Shown here: positions 35,036-46,794 of the stretch, one piece after another
How positions within the stretch are numbered: the stretch's first letter is position 1
Layout of the letters: every line of letters begins with the position of its first letter
Assembly: GCA_965153355.1 (NCBI GenBank)
Contig: OZ231127.1
Location: 84,568,001 to 84,632,000 of the forward strand
DNA from: Flaccisagitta enflata
Taxonomy: Eukaryota > Chaetognatha > Sagittoidea > Aphragmophora
Direction: 5' to 3'
DNA length: 64,000 nt
Notes under the pieces: generated by a model
Told to the model about the DNA's origin: nothing
The model's database searches: none
What the model saw: the letters and a program-made list of their open reading frames with translations, nothing else
Position numbers and translations under genes: made by a program

Positions 35036-35961
35036 TTCTTATGGGGAAGTTTCGAATCTCATCCGGCTGATTGGGGCCTCCAATGAAATTGTCAGGGTAA
35101 CTAAATTTGAAAATTCTCTTTTGTTTGGCGTCAAGCAGAATTATCTAGGACAAATATTTTTCGAGTTATGATGTAATAATTAGCCAATGCATGGGTTGAG
35201 ACAAAAATGAATGTCACAATACAATACTGCAAGGCCCCCCGATAGTTGAGTGAAGCACTCAGGGAGACCATCAAATAGTTAGATGTGTACAGGAAAAAGC
35301 CCGTCGATTTCAAATTGACAGCATTTCCCTTGAATGAGTTAAGATTAGTATAATTTGAACAAATATTCACTGATAAATCACTGGAAATAACTCAATTTCT
35401 TTCAAATAAATGATTTGGATTATTTCACTAGTTCAAGTAATTATATTTTCATTGATTCACGTTCCTTTTCAGCCTCAATGGTCATACCCCTCGTGTTTCA
35501 CTCCGAGTAATAAAATGCGTATTGACGACAATATGCAAATTAGCTTTTAAAACCGCCCCAAGCTAAACGACGACTGTCTGTCCACGATTACATGTATCCA
35601 GAATGCGGTATGACTGATGTACGACCGTGTAGAGCAGGAATGGCATGCGTGGATAGCGCCTCTCGTAGAGATTGCGAATGCCATGAACAAGCGATTTTTT
35701 AAAGATTTATTTACAAAAAAATTCAAATTGAATTTGTTTCGATTTCTTATAATTTTATGTAGAATCAATAAAAGAGTGTATCTATGTTTGTCTGAGCATG
35801 CAAATACAAGAACACATGTTTATGAGCATAGCTGCTCATTTGTCAGGGTGTTTTTGAGTGTTCTAGCTCATTTAGCTCATTTAGCTCAGTGTTTTTCTTT
35901 TTTTCTGATTTTAAACGAGATAAACAAAAAAATGATTCGATTTCTGAGCATGCAAATACAA

Positions 35962-36490
35962 ATAGTCGCAGAAGCGTTAGATGGTACCTGTCCCCTGCCT
36001 AAGTAGGTTGTGGTTAAGGTTGAGGGGGAGCAGGGCAGTGGCCCCGAAGGAGTCAATGACCTATGCTTTCACACATATGGGGGATTTTTTCAACCTTCTC
36101 CTTCTCCTCCTCCTTCTTCTTTTACATCCCCCCTCTTACTCAGATCCTAACCTCAAGGCCCAAATCCTAGCCTTGAGGCCCAAATCCCAGCCTTAACGCA
36201 TAAATCCCAGCCTTGAGGCCCAAATCCCAGTCTTGAGGTACAAATCCCTGTCTTGGGGATTCAATGATGGGATTTGGGCCTCCAGGCTGAGATTTGCGCC
36301 TCAAGGCTGGGATTTGTGCGTTAAGGCTGGGATTTGGGCCTCAAGGCTAGGATTTGGGCCTTGAGGTTAGGATCTGAGTCAGAGGGGGGATGTAAAAGAA
36401 GAAGGAGGAGGAGAAGGAGAAGGTTGAAAAAATCCCCCATATATGTGAAAGCATAGGTCATTGACTCCTTCGGGGCCACTGCCCTGCTGT
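35962..36490. mobile_element. Family B element, 460-bp near-perfect palindrome
   Basis: 36029-36488 folds on itself around about 36258. The arms (about 215 bp) carry AGCAGGGCAGTGGCCCCGAA, GACCTATGCTTTCACACATA, CTCC tract and four AAATCCCAGCCTTGAGGCCC units, with the complement opposite. The end block AGTCGCAGAAGCGTTAGATG lies only on the left. Confidence 0.88.
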
Positions 36491-36520
36491 TATTTTTGGC
36501 CCAACTCAGGGCAAAACTCC

Positions 36521-37191
36521 ATATTCACCTATGAGATTGGTGGCAAATGGTGCAGATTGTCTGCATTACTGCCAGCTGAGCTATTTGGTATGAAAATAAG
36601 TTCAAATCAGCTGAGCAAACCAAAATCGTATGAAAATAATGATTCCACAGTTCAGACAGGGCATATGCCCCCCAAATTTTCCACGACTAGTGGTTTGAGA
36701 AAAAATGTTGTCCGGAATCCGCGCTTTCTGAGCGATATCAAATTAACCAATTCATTCACTCAAACCTAACTATACTTTAATAAACCGCAAAAAGGGCACA
36801 ATCTCTATTGATATTAGAAATATATTTCTTATATCCTACTTGTAAAGACAAAACCCTAATTATATATCTAGTCTATGTGTGCAGAAAGATTTTTCCTACA
36901 AATACGTGATTGAATTACAAGTTTACATTTGTAAATTACAATAATATGTAAATGTGTTTGTTGGACCAATAGTCAATCACTCTACTATTCTAGGAATGAA
37001 TAACGATGCCTAGAAACTTAGAAACCATTTTCCACTCCCTACAAAATGACCTCAGTAAGCAGAAACAGGCTATTGCGATGCTGTCACCACAATCATGCAT
37101 ATTCCAGCATTACTGTGCGGTCAAGAATAGATTTGTCCTACAGAGCCCACTTTGTGACTACTATATTCACCTATGAGATTGGTGGCAAATG
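36521..37191 (+). repeat. 29-bp direct repeat 642 bp apart
   Basis: ATATTCACCTATGAGATTGG followed by TGGCAAATG at 36521-36549 and 37163-37191, exact. The sequence between is AT-rich with nothing recognised. Confidence 0.85.
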
Positions 37192-37364
37192 AAAGCTCTT
37201 TTAAATATCTTTTAAAAAATCTATGATTTCAATTCCTTTCTCGTACTGCAACTGATAAAAATTAGTTGGAAAAGGTCCCTTTTTTGTATTTTTACATTTC
37301 ATACACAGATTATGACTACAGCATTCTAACCAAAGATAGTGTTTAGTGTTTAGCAGGTGGCCCC

Positions 37365-37517
37365 ATCCCGTTTTTACTACCAGCCTAGCCACCCGGATGC
37401 GGTCTTCGAGTAAACCTCTACTTACCTGGGTGGCAACAGCCTAGAAGGGTCAGCTTGTAGGTCCGCCACGAACCAACTGACACGGCAAGGTGTAGAGTCG
37501 CGTGTCTGCAATTAAAA
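37365..37517 (+). mobile_element. Family A copy, tip decayed
   Basis: Retains GATGCGGTC, CGGCAAGGTGTAGAG and hairpin GTCGCGTGTCTGCAAT followed by TAAAAA. Confidence 0.65.
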
Positions 37518-37636
37518 ACTGAAGGGCAGAAACCAACCAACGAACAGACAAAGCGGGGTGTAGACAAAAATTATGTGAGGACAAAGGGAGTTTTGACTAA
37601 AACTCCAAGTCAAGTCGAGATTTGAAATGCATGATA

Positions 37637-37640
<4 letters not shown>

Positions 37641-37693
<53 letters not shown>
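37641..37693. repeat. (GA)n microsatellite
   Basis: Pure, next to a family A copy. Confidence 0.95.
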
Positions 37694-37696
<3 letters not shown>

Positions 37697-37716
37697 GACA
37701 GAGATAGAAACAGACA

Positions 37717-37853
37717 AACAAGGCCAAGTAGGCCAATAAGGTGCGACATGGCGGATTGCCGAACAAATGCGTTACCCGACCAACCGACATACCAACCGAC
37801 CAAATAACCGACGGACACAGCCAGTTATAGAGGTGCTTTGTCGCACCTAAAAA
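37717..37853 (+). mobile_element. Family A copy with a third hairpin type
   Basis: Tip AACAAGGCCAAGTAGGCC (stem GGCC/GGCC), subterminal AGGTGCGACA, GACC repeats, terminal hairpin AGGTGCTTTGTCGCACCT. The sequence differs from all others while keeping the same architecture and pairing. Confidence 0.85.
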
Positions 37854-38212
37854 TCTCCTGAAACCAGTGGATTTACCCACTACATTTACGATATCTTTCT
37901 TTGTCATAAAATAGAGATTTGAATATGGTATGGCAAGATGTAATAGAATGAAAGTTGGAAGTCCTTCTCCTTTTATCCGTTGGCCCATGCCGCCTTTAGT
38001 AAAAATACCACGGGGAAATCACTGGGGAGCCGAGCCGAGGCTGAGGCAATCGTGGCCAAGGAGTTTTTTAGCAATTTTTAGTAAAAAAGACCGGGAAAGA
38101 CCGTTGGAGTGGATAGAAGGCCCAGGAAGCCCCTAGAAGAAGTGGATGGATTCAAATCGTCCTCTTGGTCCTTCCAATAAATCCCATTTCTATTTCCTTC
38201 CCTTTGTTCTTA

Positions 38213-38310
38213 GTCGCGACTATAGAACCTGCTATGTCGGTCCGTCGGTTGGTCCATTGGTCGGTCGGTTGGTTGGTCGATTGGTTGATCGGTTGGTCCC
38301 CTTTTGGGTT
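38213..38310 (-). mobile_element. Family A fragment, hairpin end
   Basis: Short palindrome AGTCGCGACT, then CGGTCCGTCGGTTGGTCC repeats; cut off by a family B element. Confidence 0.65.
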
Positions 38311-38482
38311 AGGGGAGGGGGGGGCGGAGGAGGAGAAGGAGGAGGAGGAGAAAATCCCCCTGTGTGAAAGCATAGGTGTTCGACCCCTTTGGGGCCGCTG
38401 CCATGCTCCCCCCGTGAACTTAAAGCACAGCCTATTTAGGCAGGGCACGGGGACCGCTGACCATCTAACGCTTTTTCGGCGT
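38310..38482. mobile_element. Family B element, short
   Basis: GGAGGAGAAGGAGG tract, GAAAGCATAGG, CGACCCCTTTGGGGCCGC, CAGGGCACGGGGACCGCTGA and CCATCTAACGCTTT end block. Confidence 0.75.
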
Positions 38483-38534
38483 TTTTAAGCATACAGCGTT
38501 TTTAAGCATACGGTTTTTGTCCAGATGACCTGGT

Positions 38535-40285
38535 GACCCTCTATGAGATATATCATACCCCCGCAGAATTCCATAATTTATGGCCATTTTATGGGTCATT
38601 TTTTATGAAATCATAAAAAATACCCCCAAAAAAAGCATAAATTTATGGTATTTTATTAAGCATAATTTATGGCCCAAAAAACTCCATAAATTTATGGGCG
38701 ATAGGTGCCAAAAAATTTATGAAATTTTTTCCATAAATTTATGCTGAAAACATATGACTTTTTTTATGAATTTAAAGAAAAGCATAAAAAAACATACATT
38801 TTTTTGCCATAAATTTACTGGTACCTATTGCCCATAAATTTATGATCATTTTTCGTCATAAATTTATGCAAAAAATAATGCATAAATTTATGCAAAAAAA
38901 CATATGATTTTTTATGATTTCAAAAAATATCATAAAAAAACAGCGTTTTTTTGCCATAAATTTATGGAAACAAATTGCCCATAAATTTATGATCATTTTT
39001 GGCCATAAATTAATGCCAAAAATATGTCTATAATTATAATACACTATAAGATTTTTGATTCCAGAAAATCATAAAAAAGCAGCGTTTTTACCCATAAATT
39101 TATGGACACAAATTGCCCTTAAATTTATGATCATTAAACCATAATTAATGCCAAAAAATATGCATAAATTTATGGCAAAAAAACATAAAAATTTTTATGA
39201 TTCCAAGAAAAATCATAAAAAAACAGCGTTGTTGCCATAATTATGGGCCTGATGCCATAAATTTATGATGCATTTTATTGTAAATTAATGCCAAAAATAT
39301 GCATAAATTATGTATATAAGATTTTTATGATTCCAAAATCATAAAAAAGAAATGGTGTTATTTATATAAATTTATGGACACAAATTGCCCATAAATTTAT
39401 GATCATTTTAGGCCATAAATTAATGCCAAAAATATGCATGAATTTATGGCAAAAAACATAAAATTCATTATGATTCCAAAGAAAATCATAGAAAAACGCA
39501 TAGAAAAACAGCGTTTTTTTGCCATAAATTTTGGACACAAATTGCTTAAGAATTTATGATCATTGTCATAAATTGAGAAATACAATAAAAGGCACATAAA
39601 TTTATGCGAAAAACTATCATGATTTTATGATTCAAAAAAAAATCCTACAAAAAATGCTTTTGCCATAAGAGTGAATTTTCGTCATTACCCATAAATTTAT
39701 GATCATTTTTTGTCATAAATCAATGCAATAAATAGGCATAAATTTATGGCAAAAAATACAAAAATTTTTTTGATTCCAGAAAAAATCATAAGAATACAGC
39801 GTTTTTTTGCCATAAATTTATTGGTACAAATTGCCCATAAATTTATGATCATTTTTTGTCATAAATTAATGCAATAAATAGGCATAAATTTATGCCAAAA
39901 AAACACGTATTTTTATGATTCCCAAGAAATCATAAAAAAACTCCTTTTTTTGTACACATTTTATGGGTACAAATTGCCCATAAATTCATGAGCAATTTTG
40001 CATAAGAAATTATTGCAATGAATAAATTTATAAACATTTATGCCCAAAAACATATTATTATTTGTGATTCAAGAAAATCTTTTAAAAACTTCATTTTTTT
40101 ATAGATTTATGGGTAAAAAATATATTAATTATAGTCATTTTTGTCATAAATAATGCAATGAATAACGCAAATTTATACTTAAAAACGCATAATTTTTATG
40201 ATTCCTAAGAAATGGCATGCATTTTTTTGCCATACATTTATGGGTACAAAATGCCCATAGATTTATGATCATTTTTTGTCATTTT
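38535..40285 (+). repeat. CATAAATTTATG dyad array, left
   Basis: About 14 tandem units of roughly 110-130 bp. Each has several copies of the 12-bp perfect dyad CATAAATTTATG or near variants, plus the phrases CAAATTGCCC, GATCATTTTT and ATGATTCCAAAGAAAATC. Strongly AT-rich, with no coding potential. Confidence 0.9.
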
Positions 40286-40559
40286 TCCACATTAGGCTCA
40301 CTTTTCCGTTTTTCACTAATATATTCATTGCTTACTTCAATCTTTGATTCATTATTCATCTGGCTCATTCATTCATCTATCATTTCTAGCTCTTCAATTG
40401 ATCTGTAATCCGTGATCGCAATCGGCAACGTCTATTTTGTCGTCGTCAATGTCAACAAAAGAAAAAGAATCGAGGTGGCATTCAATCTTTTATAACATTT
40501 TTTTTCTCAATTCTTAATTAACGGATTTTCATTGATCTTTTGTCACGGATTGTTTTATT

Positions 40560-40790
40560 TTTAGTTGCGGACACGCAACTCTATAAGAGGCTTTGTCCGT
40601 CCGTCTGTCCGTCCGTCCGTCCGTCCGTCCGTCCGTCCGTCCGTCCGTCCGTCCGTCCGTCCGTCCGTCCGTCCGTCGGTCCGTCGGTCCGTCGGTCCGT
40701 CCGTAACCATCGAGTCAAAATGTGGGAAAACGCGCATTTCCACCCCTGCCCACCCGTCCGCAACTGATGGCCGTGTATCCGGCCTTGTTA
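40560..40790 (-). mobile_element. Family A copy, full length
   Basis: Hairpin AGTTGCGGACACGCAACT (40563-40580), 80 bp of pure CCGT repeat, CCCCTGCCCACC box, GTCCGCAACTGATGG subterminal, standard tip. Confidence 0.92.
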
Positions 40791-41548
40791 TAAATATTGT
40801 TTCTATGGACTCTGTTGGAAAAAGTCAACCTATCACAACTTTCATGGGCTCTCCATCAAAGCGGGTTTTTATAATTGTCATCATTGTAATTGTTCTCTGT
40901 TTCGTAAATTCATTAAGTACTTTTCTGCCCCATGCTCAAGCGCATACTCAGGAAGTCTTTTCGATAGTTTTTTTTTTTTTAAGATCCCGATTGCTTCCAT
41001 CAAGAAGCAATGAGTTGCACCTTATGCATCACAATCTGAGGAGGGTGTAAGCCTAGTGATGCTAAACGCGGGTGAAAACAACTTTTGCTAGACAGTCTGT
41101 TGAATTTTCTCATCTCATTTCCAAAAATTTCTGCGCATATTCATTCTTAAACAAACAATTTTTTTTATTGTTTTCAATTTGTTCATTGTTCAATTTTTTA
41201 TCAATTAAATGTTAAAAGAATCAAATCCTACATGCTTATCTTAAACTCAGAGATCAGTCTCGATACCAAATTTATGCTAGCTTCCGCTGTGCTGAAAAAA
41301 AAAAGACAAAAAATCGACCCGATACATTTGTGTTTTGGTGAATCAGAAGATTAATCAGAAGCAGAAAATCGGTAATAAATCGCCAGTCGATAGTATCGAC
41401 ACCCTCTGCCTTTCCTTCACTGCTTGATAATTCAAAGCGGAAGTAAAATAATGTTTTGCGTGAGGTTTAAGAGAGTTTCATGTTGGGGACTTGGGGTTAC
41501 CATTTTTTCTGCAGTAATGAGTAAAGCAGATATTAGGTCTAGGGATTT

Positions 41549-41635
41549 TCTGTCGCGTACATGCGACTCTACACCTAGCTTCATCCATCCGTCTCTCCAT
41601 CCCTTGGTCTGTTGGTCTGTCACACTTTCTTTATC
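41549..41635 (-). mobile_element. Family A fragment
   Basis: Hairpin GTCGCGTACATGCGACT then CTACACC and GTCC-type repeats; followed closely by another copy. Confidence 0.65.
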
Positions 41636-41643
41636 AGACTCAT

Positions 41644-41880
41644 TTTTAGTTGCTGACACGCAGCTCTATAAGAGGCTATGTTTGTCCATCCGTCCGTCCA
41701 TCTGTCAGTCCGTCCATCCGTCTGTCTGTCCATCTGTCGGTCTGTCCGTCTGTTGGTCGGTCATGGTGATCAAGTTAAAAAGTAGGAAAACAAGCATTTT
41801 CGATACTTTGTGTATGGGGTTTGATGGTAGAGATAGGTTGAGGTGGGGGTTGGATCTTATCCACCATCACATCACTTGTT
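41644..41880 (-). mobile_element. Family A copy, second tip type
   Basis: Hairpin AGTTGCTGACACGCAGCT, GTCC/GTCT repeats, AAGTTAAAAAGTAGGAAAAC, and the ATCACTTGTT tip as at 27904. Confidence 0.82.
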
Positions 41881-41974
41881 TTTACTTAAGTCATTTAAGT
41901 CATTATGTAAATTATTATTGCACATATTTAATAATATCCTTTGTATCTATTTTGGAAGACATGGAGGAAGGATT

Positions 41975-42149
41975 TTTAGTTGCGGACACGCAACTCTATA
42001 AGAGGCTTTGTCCGTCCGTCCGTCGGTCCGTCGGTCCGTCGGTCCGTCCGTCCATTTGTCCGTAACCATCGAGTAAAAAAGTGGGAAAACGCGCATTTCC
42101 GCCCTTGCCCACCTGTCCGCAACTGGTGGCCGTGTATCCAGCCTTGTTA
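41975..42149 (-). mobile_element. Family A copy, full length
   Basis: Hairpin AGTTGCGGACACGCAACT (41978-41995), CCGTCGGT repeats, GTCCGCAACTGGTGG subterminal, tip with one G-U pair. Confidence 0.9.
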
Positions 42150-42330
42150 TACAATTCCTTCCTCCTAGTAGACTCTTGTTACATCCCACCCAATGGTGCA
42201 ACACCTAGTCCAAATCGATTTCCATATAAGGACCTTTCCCATTATATCCCTGAATGCCGGATGTATTTAATCGGACTGCATAGCTGCAAGTAACTAGGTT
42301 TTGGTTGTTACAAAAATTTTTTGGGAAGTA

Positions 42331-42513
42331 CAGTTGAACCCCGCTCTAACGGATTTCAGGGACCAAATAATTATCTTCTGTTATAAGCGGACCTTTGTCA
42401 TTGCCAACAAAGGAAATAAAAAAATAAACCTGAAGGGACCATTAATTTGCATCTGTTACAACTCATAAAAGGAATTCCGTTTGTGGCGGGTCTGTTAGAG
42501 CAGGGTTCAACTG
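42331..42513. mobile_element. 183-bp Tigger/pogo-like MITE
   Basis: The left end CAGTTGAACCCCGCTCTAAC is matched by the inverted right end (GTTAGAGCAGGGTTCAACTG), with TA on each side. The tip sequence and TA duplication resemble the pogo/Tigger branch of Tc1/mariner. Confidence 0.82.
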
Positions 42514-43189
42514 TATGGTTAAATTCTGTTGAAAGGACTAGTGTTATAGCCTCCCCATTGACTCTTTGGCCACTGGACAGCAGCGCAGTTTCTGGACCTC
42601 CCATTCCCATTGTTTTGCCTGTTGTACAGTGCATTGGTCCAGTGGTAACATTATGTCTTTTAGGCATTTAGGTAAGTTTTTGCATTACTGCTCCTGCGAA
42701 AAATCTTGGTATTGGTATCATTCTATGAATATACATGACAATAGTAAATGGAAATCTTGTTCTTTCATACAACACTAAGTGACATAGAAATAATGAACCA
42801 ATACTGTTTAGGAATGAGAGACCAGATTTTTATGAGTATCAACAAACAATTTTCAAAAGATTTAATATGAAAAAAAAATCTGGAAGTGGGAGGGACGAGA
42901 GCAAAATTCGGGCAATCAGAATTACTTAAGGGGTTTTCGCATTTGGAAAGTTATCGAGATATTACATAGGGAATATCTAGATAATAAATAGATAATGAGC
43001 CCAATGCAAAAATCCCTAGAAAAGGTTGGGGAAATGCCAGGATGCATCTAAAACTGATTGGGAGTGGTGTGGGAGGGATTGATTCGGTCATTGATGGATT
43101 TTCGAAAAAAGGTAACAGATGGACTAACAGATGGACTAACAGATGGACAGACCATTTTATGGAGAAGCATATTTGCATATTTAATGCAT

Positions 43190-45505
43190 TAATTCATGAC
43201 AAAAAACTGATTAATAAGTTACCATAGATTTATGAAAAATTCCATTTTGTCATGAATTTTTTGAAATCATAAAAGATTACATGATTTTTTGCATAAATTT
43301 ATGCAAGTTTAGTGCATCCATTTATGACACAAAATGATCATAAATTTATGGTCAATAACTACCCATAAATCTATGGCAAAAATGCAGTTTCCTATGATTT
43401 TTTTGGAATCTTACTGAATAATGTTTTTTGGCATAAATTTATGCAAAATTTTCGCATTTAATAATGACAAAAAAAAAAATAATCATAAACTCATGGGCAA
43501 TAGGTACCCCTAAATTTATGAAAAAAAAATGCAGTTTTTTGATGATTTTCTTTGGAATCATAAAAAATTACATGGTTTTAGCATAAACTACTGTATATTT
43601 TTTGCATTAATTTATGACACAAAATGATCATAAATTTATGGGTAATGAGTTCCCATAAACTTATGGCAAAATGAAGTTTTTCATTATTTTTCTTTGGAAT
43701 CTTGAAAATTTTTTTGTTTTTTTTTGCATAAATTCATGCAATTTTATTGCATTAATTTATCACACAAAATGGTCATAAATTTATGGGCAATAAGTACCCG
43801 CAAATTTATTTGCCAAAAAATGCAGCTTTTTTTTTCTTTGTAATAAAAAAAAATCATGTGTTTTTGGCATAAATTTATGCATTTTCATTGCATTAATTTA
43901 TGACAAAAAACGATCATAAATCTATGGGCGTTTTGTACCCATAAATGAATGGCAAAAAAATGCATTTTTTTTCATTTTCTCAGGAATCATAAAAAAATTA
44001 TGCGTTTTTTGGCATAAATTTATGCTTAGTTATTGCATTGTTTATGACAAAAAATGATCATGAATTAATGGGCATTTTTTAACCCATAAATTTATGGCAA
44101 AAAAATGAAGTTTTAAAAAGATTTTCTTTGGAATCACAAATAATAATATGTTTTTGGGCATAAATTTATGCCTATTTATTGCAATAATTTATGAAAAAAA
44201 TTGTTCATGAATTTATGGGCAATTTGTACCCATAAATTTAGGGCACAAAAAAAGGAGTTTTTTTATGATTTCTTTGGAATCATAAAAAATAATGTGTTTT
44301 TTTGCATGAATTTATGCCTATTTATTGCATTAATTTATGAAAAAAAATGATCATAAATTTAAGGGCGATTTGTACCCATTATTTAATGGCAAAAAAAAAA
44401 AGCATTTTTGTAGGACTCATAAAAAATATCAAGTTTTTATATATAATTTATGCCTATTTATTAGCTATTTATGACAAAAAATAATCATAAATTTATGAGC
44501 AATTGTACCCATAAATTTATAATAAAAAACGCTGTATTTTTATGATTTTTTGGAATCAAAACAATTTTTGTATTTTTCCATAAGTGATGCATATTTTAGC
44601 ACTAATTTGTGACAAAAATGATCATGGGTATGGGCAATTTAATACCCATGGTCACATGGCAAAAAAAAAAGCATTTTTGTAGATTTTTTTTGAATCATAA
44701 AAATCATATGTTTTTCGCATAATTTATGCCTTTTTATTGCATTAATTTATGACAAAAATGATCATAAATTTATGGGCAATTTGTGTCCATAGATTTATGG
44801 CAACTACTTTTTTTATGATTTTCTTTGGAATCTTAAAAAAATTTTATGTTTTTGCCATAATTTATGCATATTTTAGCATTAATTTATGGCCTAAAATGAT
44901 CATAAATTATGAGGCAATTTGTGTCCATAAATTTGTAATACTTACCATTTTTATGATTTTTCCCCAGAATCATAAAAAATCTTATGTTTTGTCTTAAATT
45001 TATGTATATTTTGGCATTAATTTATAGCCAAAAGCTGATATAAATTATAGGCAATTTGTGTCCCATAAATTTATGTAAACGCTGTTTTGCAATTTTCTTT
45101 GGAATCATAAAAAGAATTTTATATTTTTTGCCATAAATTTATATTTTTGGCATTAATTTATGGCCTAAAATGATCATAAATTTATGGGCAATTTGTGTTC
45201 ATAAATTTATGGCAAAAAAACGCTGTTTTTTTATGATTTTCTTTGGAATCATAAAAAATCTTATGTTTTTTGCCATAAATTTATGCATATTTTTGGCATT
45301 AATTTATGGCCAAAAATGATCATAAATTTATAGAGCAATAGAAATACCATTAATTTATACTTAAAATGCAGTCTTTATGTTTCTTTTGGAATCATAAAAA
45401 ATCATATGTTTTTTCGCATAAATTTATGGAAAAAAACTCCATAAATTTATTGGTACCTATTGCCCATAAATTTATGGCATAAAACCACCATAAATTTATG
45501 AGCCT
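43190..45505 (-). repeat. CATAAATTTATG dyad array, right
   Basis: The same unit as the left array in reverse complement (GATTTTCTTTGGAATCAT, AAAATGATC, GGGCAATTTG), about 19 units. The outer edge runs into a family A left end at 45541-45590, so the array may be internal to a giant family A relative. Confidence 0.9.
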
Positions 45506-45540
45506 GAATCGGCTATGATATACCTGCCCTCTATAGCACA

Positions 45541-45592
45541 GCTCCTGCCCACCCACACGCGACTAGGGTAGCCATGTATCTGGCCTTGTTCC
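45541..45592 (-). mobile_element. Family A tip end only
   Basis: CTCCTGCCCACCCACACGCG, GACTAGGG, and a tip whose stem is GCCA/TGGC, a double compensatory change relative to GCCG/CGGC. Lies at the edge of the dyad array. Confidence 0.75.
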
Positions 45593-45776
45593 TTTTCTTT
45601 GAATGTTTTTTGTCCATTATTAAGGTATGATTATGGGGTGCAAAAAAGTGTCCCGTTGACTTTTGAGTGAAACTCCAAGTGAGAGAGATCTAGAGATACT
45701 TACGAGGAAAAGAAAGGCAAAAGAAAAAAAATAAATATGAATATAGAGTCGATGATCGGAAGACCGATTTGACATA

Positions 45777-45853
45777 CAGTTGAACCCCACTCTAACGGAC
45801 CCGCCATCAACGGAATTCTGTTTACTGCTATCTTTGCCATCGTACAACTTTTG
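45777..45853 (+). mobile_element. Truncated Tigger/pogo-like MITE
   Basis: Carries the same left end (CAGTTGAACCCCACTCTAAC) as the element at 42331, followed by about 50 bp of body; the right end is missing. Confidence 0.65.
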
Positions 45854-45869
45854 TTTCTGTTGCATACCT

Positions 45870-46046
45870 TTTTAGTTGTGGACACGCGACTACACCGTGC
45901 CATGTCGGTCGGTATGTCGGTAGGTCCATCAGTCTGTCGGTCTGTCTGTCGGTCTGTGACCATGAGTCGAGAAAGTGTGAAAACGCGCATTTACGCCCCT
46001 GCCCACCTGTCCGCAACTGGTATTGGCCGTGTATCCGGCCTTGTTA
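45870..46046 (-). mobile_element. Family A copy
   Basis: Hairpin AGTTGTGGACACGCGACT (45874-45891), CGGT repeats, CCCCTGCCCACCTGTCC, standard tip. Confidence 0.88.
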
Positions 46047-46090
46047 CTTTGTTATTACCACAAATGAATAGCCATTGTACAGGTGAGTAA

Positions 46091-46098
46091 ATGAGAGG

Positions 46099-46161
<63 letters not shown>

Positions 46162-46197
46162 AGAGAGTGGGAGAGAGAGAGAGAGGGAGAGAGAGTC
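46091..46197. repeat. (GA)n microsatellite
   Basis: Pure core with GTGG interruptions at the right end. Confidence 0.94.
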
Positions 46198-46235
46198 AAA
46201 CAGAGAGAAAGAGCATTTGTCCATTGGTCCATCTG

Positions 46236-46632
46236 TCCCCTTTTTTGGCAGTGGTCCCAAAGGGCCAATGTCCTATGGGACACAGGGGTTACAACCTAAA
46301 GTCATCTCTCTAAGGTCCAAAATTGGCTTTCTCAGATATAAAGTTAGTCTTCTAAGGCCTCAAATTAGCCATTTTTAGTCAAAAATCACCCCTCTTAGAT
46401 CCTAAGTCAGCACTCCCAGGCTTGTATTCGGACCTCTTTTGCCTCAAATTTTCACTCACAAGCCAAACATCTAACCTCCCAAGGCGTACGGATGTGAGGA
46501 AATTCGCCCCTGTGTCCTACAGGTCATCGTCCCTTTGGGGCCCCTGCCCTGCTCTCACTCCATTTCTCAAACTAATTATTCCAAGTAGGGAATTGGGTAC
46601 CGCTGACCATGTGCAAGTCCTTGATGACTTGT
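46236..46632. mobile_element. Family B element with inverted ends
   Basis: GGCAGTGGTCCCAAAGGGCC at left and GTCCCTTTGGGGCCCCTGCC at right flank AGGCCTCAAATTAGCC-like units; the GGTACCGCTGACCATGTGC end block is on the right. Confidence 0.8.
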
Positions 46633-46794
46633 TACTTTTTGTGTATTTTGGCAGTCTCTGGTCTCACTACATTTGCACAAAATGCCATAATTCAGTTCGT
46701 CATAACCAACAAATTGAAAAAAAAGTACATGCAAAATATATGACCATTTCGAATTTCTGCAAAACATCTCTCAAATATGACCTTGATGGTTGTA

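Noticed and set aside
38535-45505. Regularly spaced palindromes resembling a CRISPR array
   Set aside because: The intervening sequences are the same repeat unit rather than unique spacers, the repeat is only 12 bp, there are no cas genes, and the DNA is eukaryotic.
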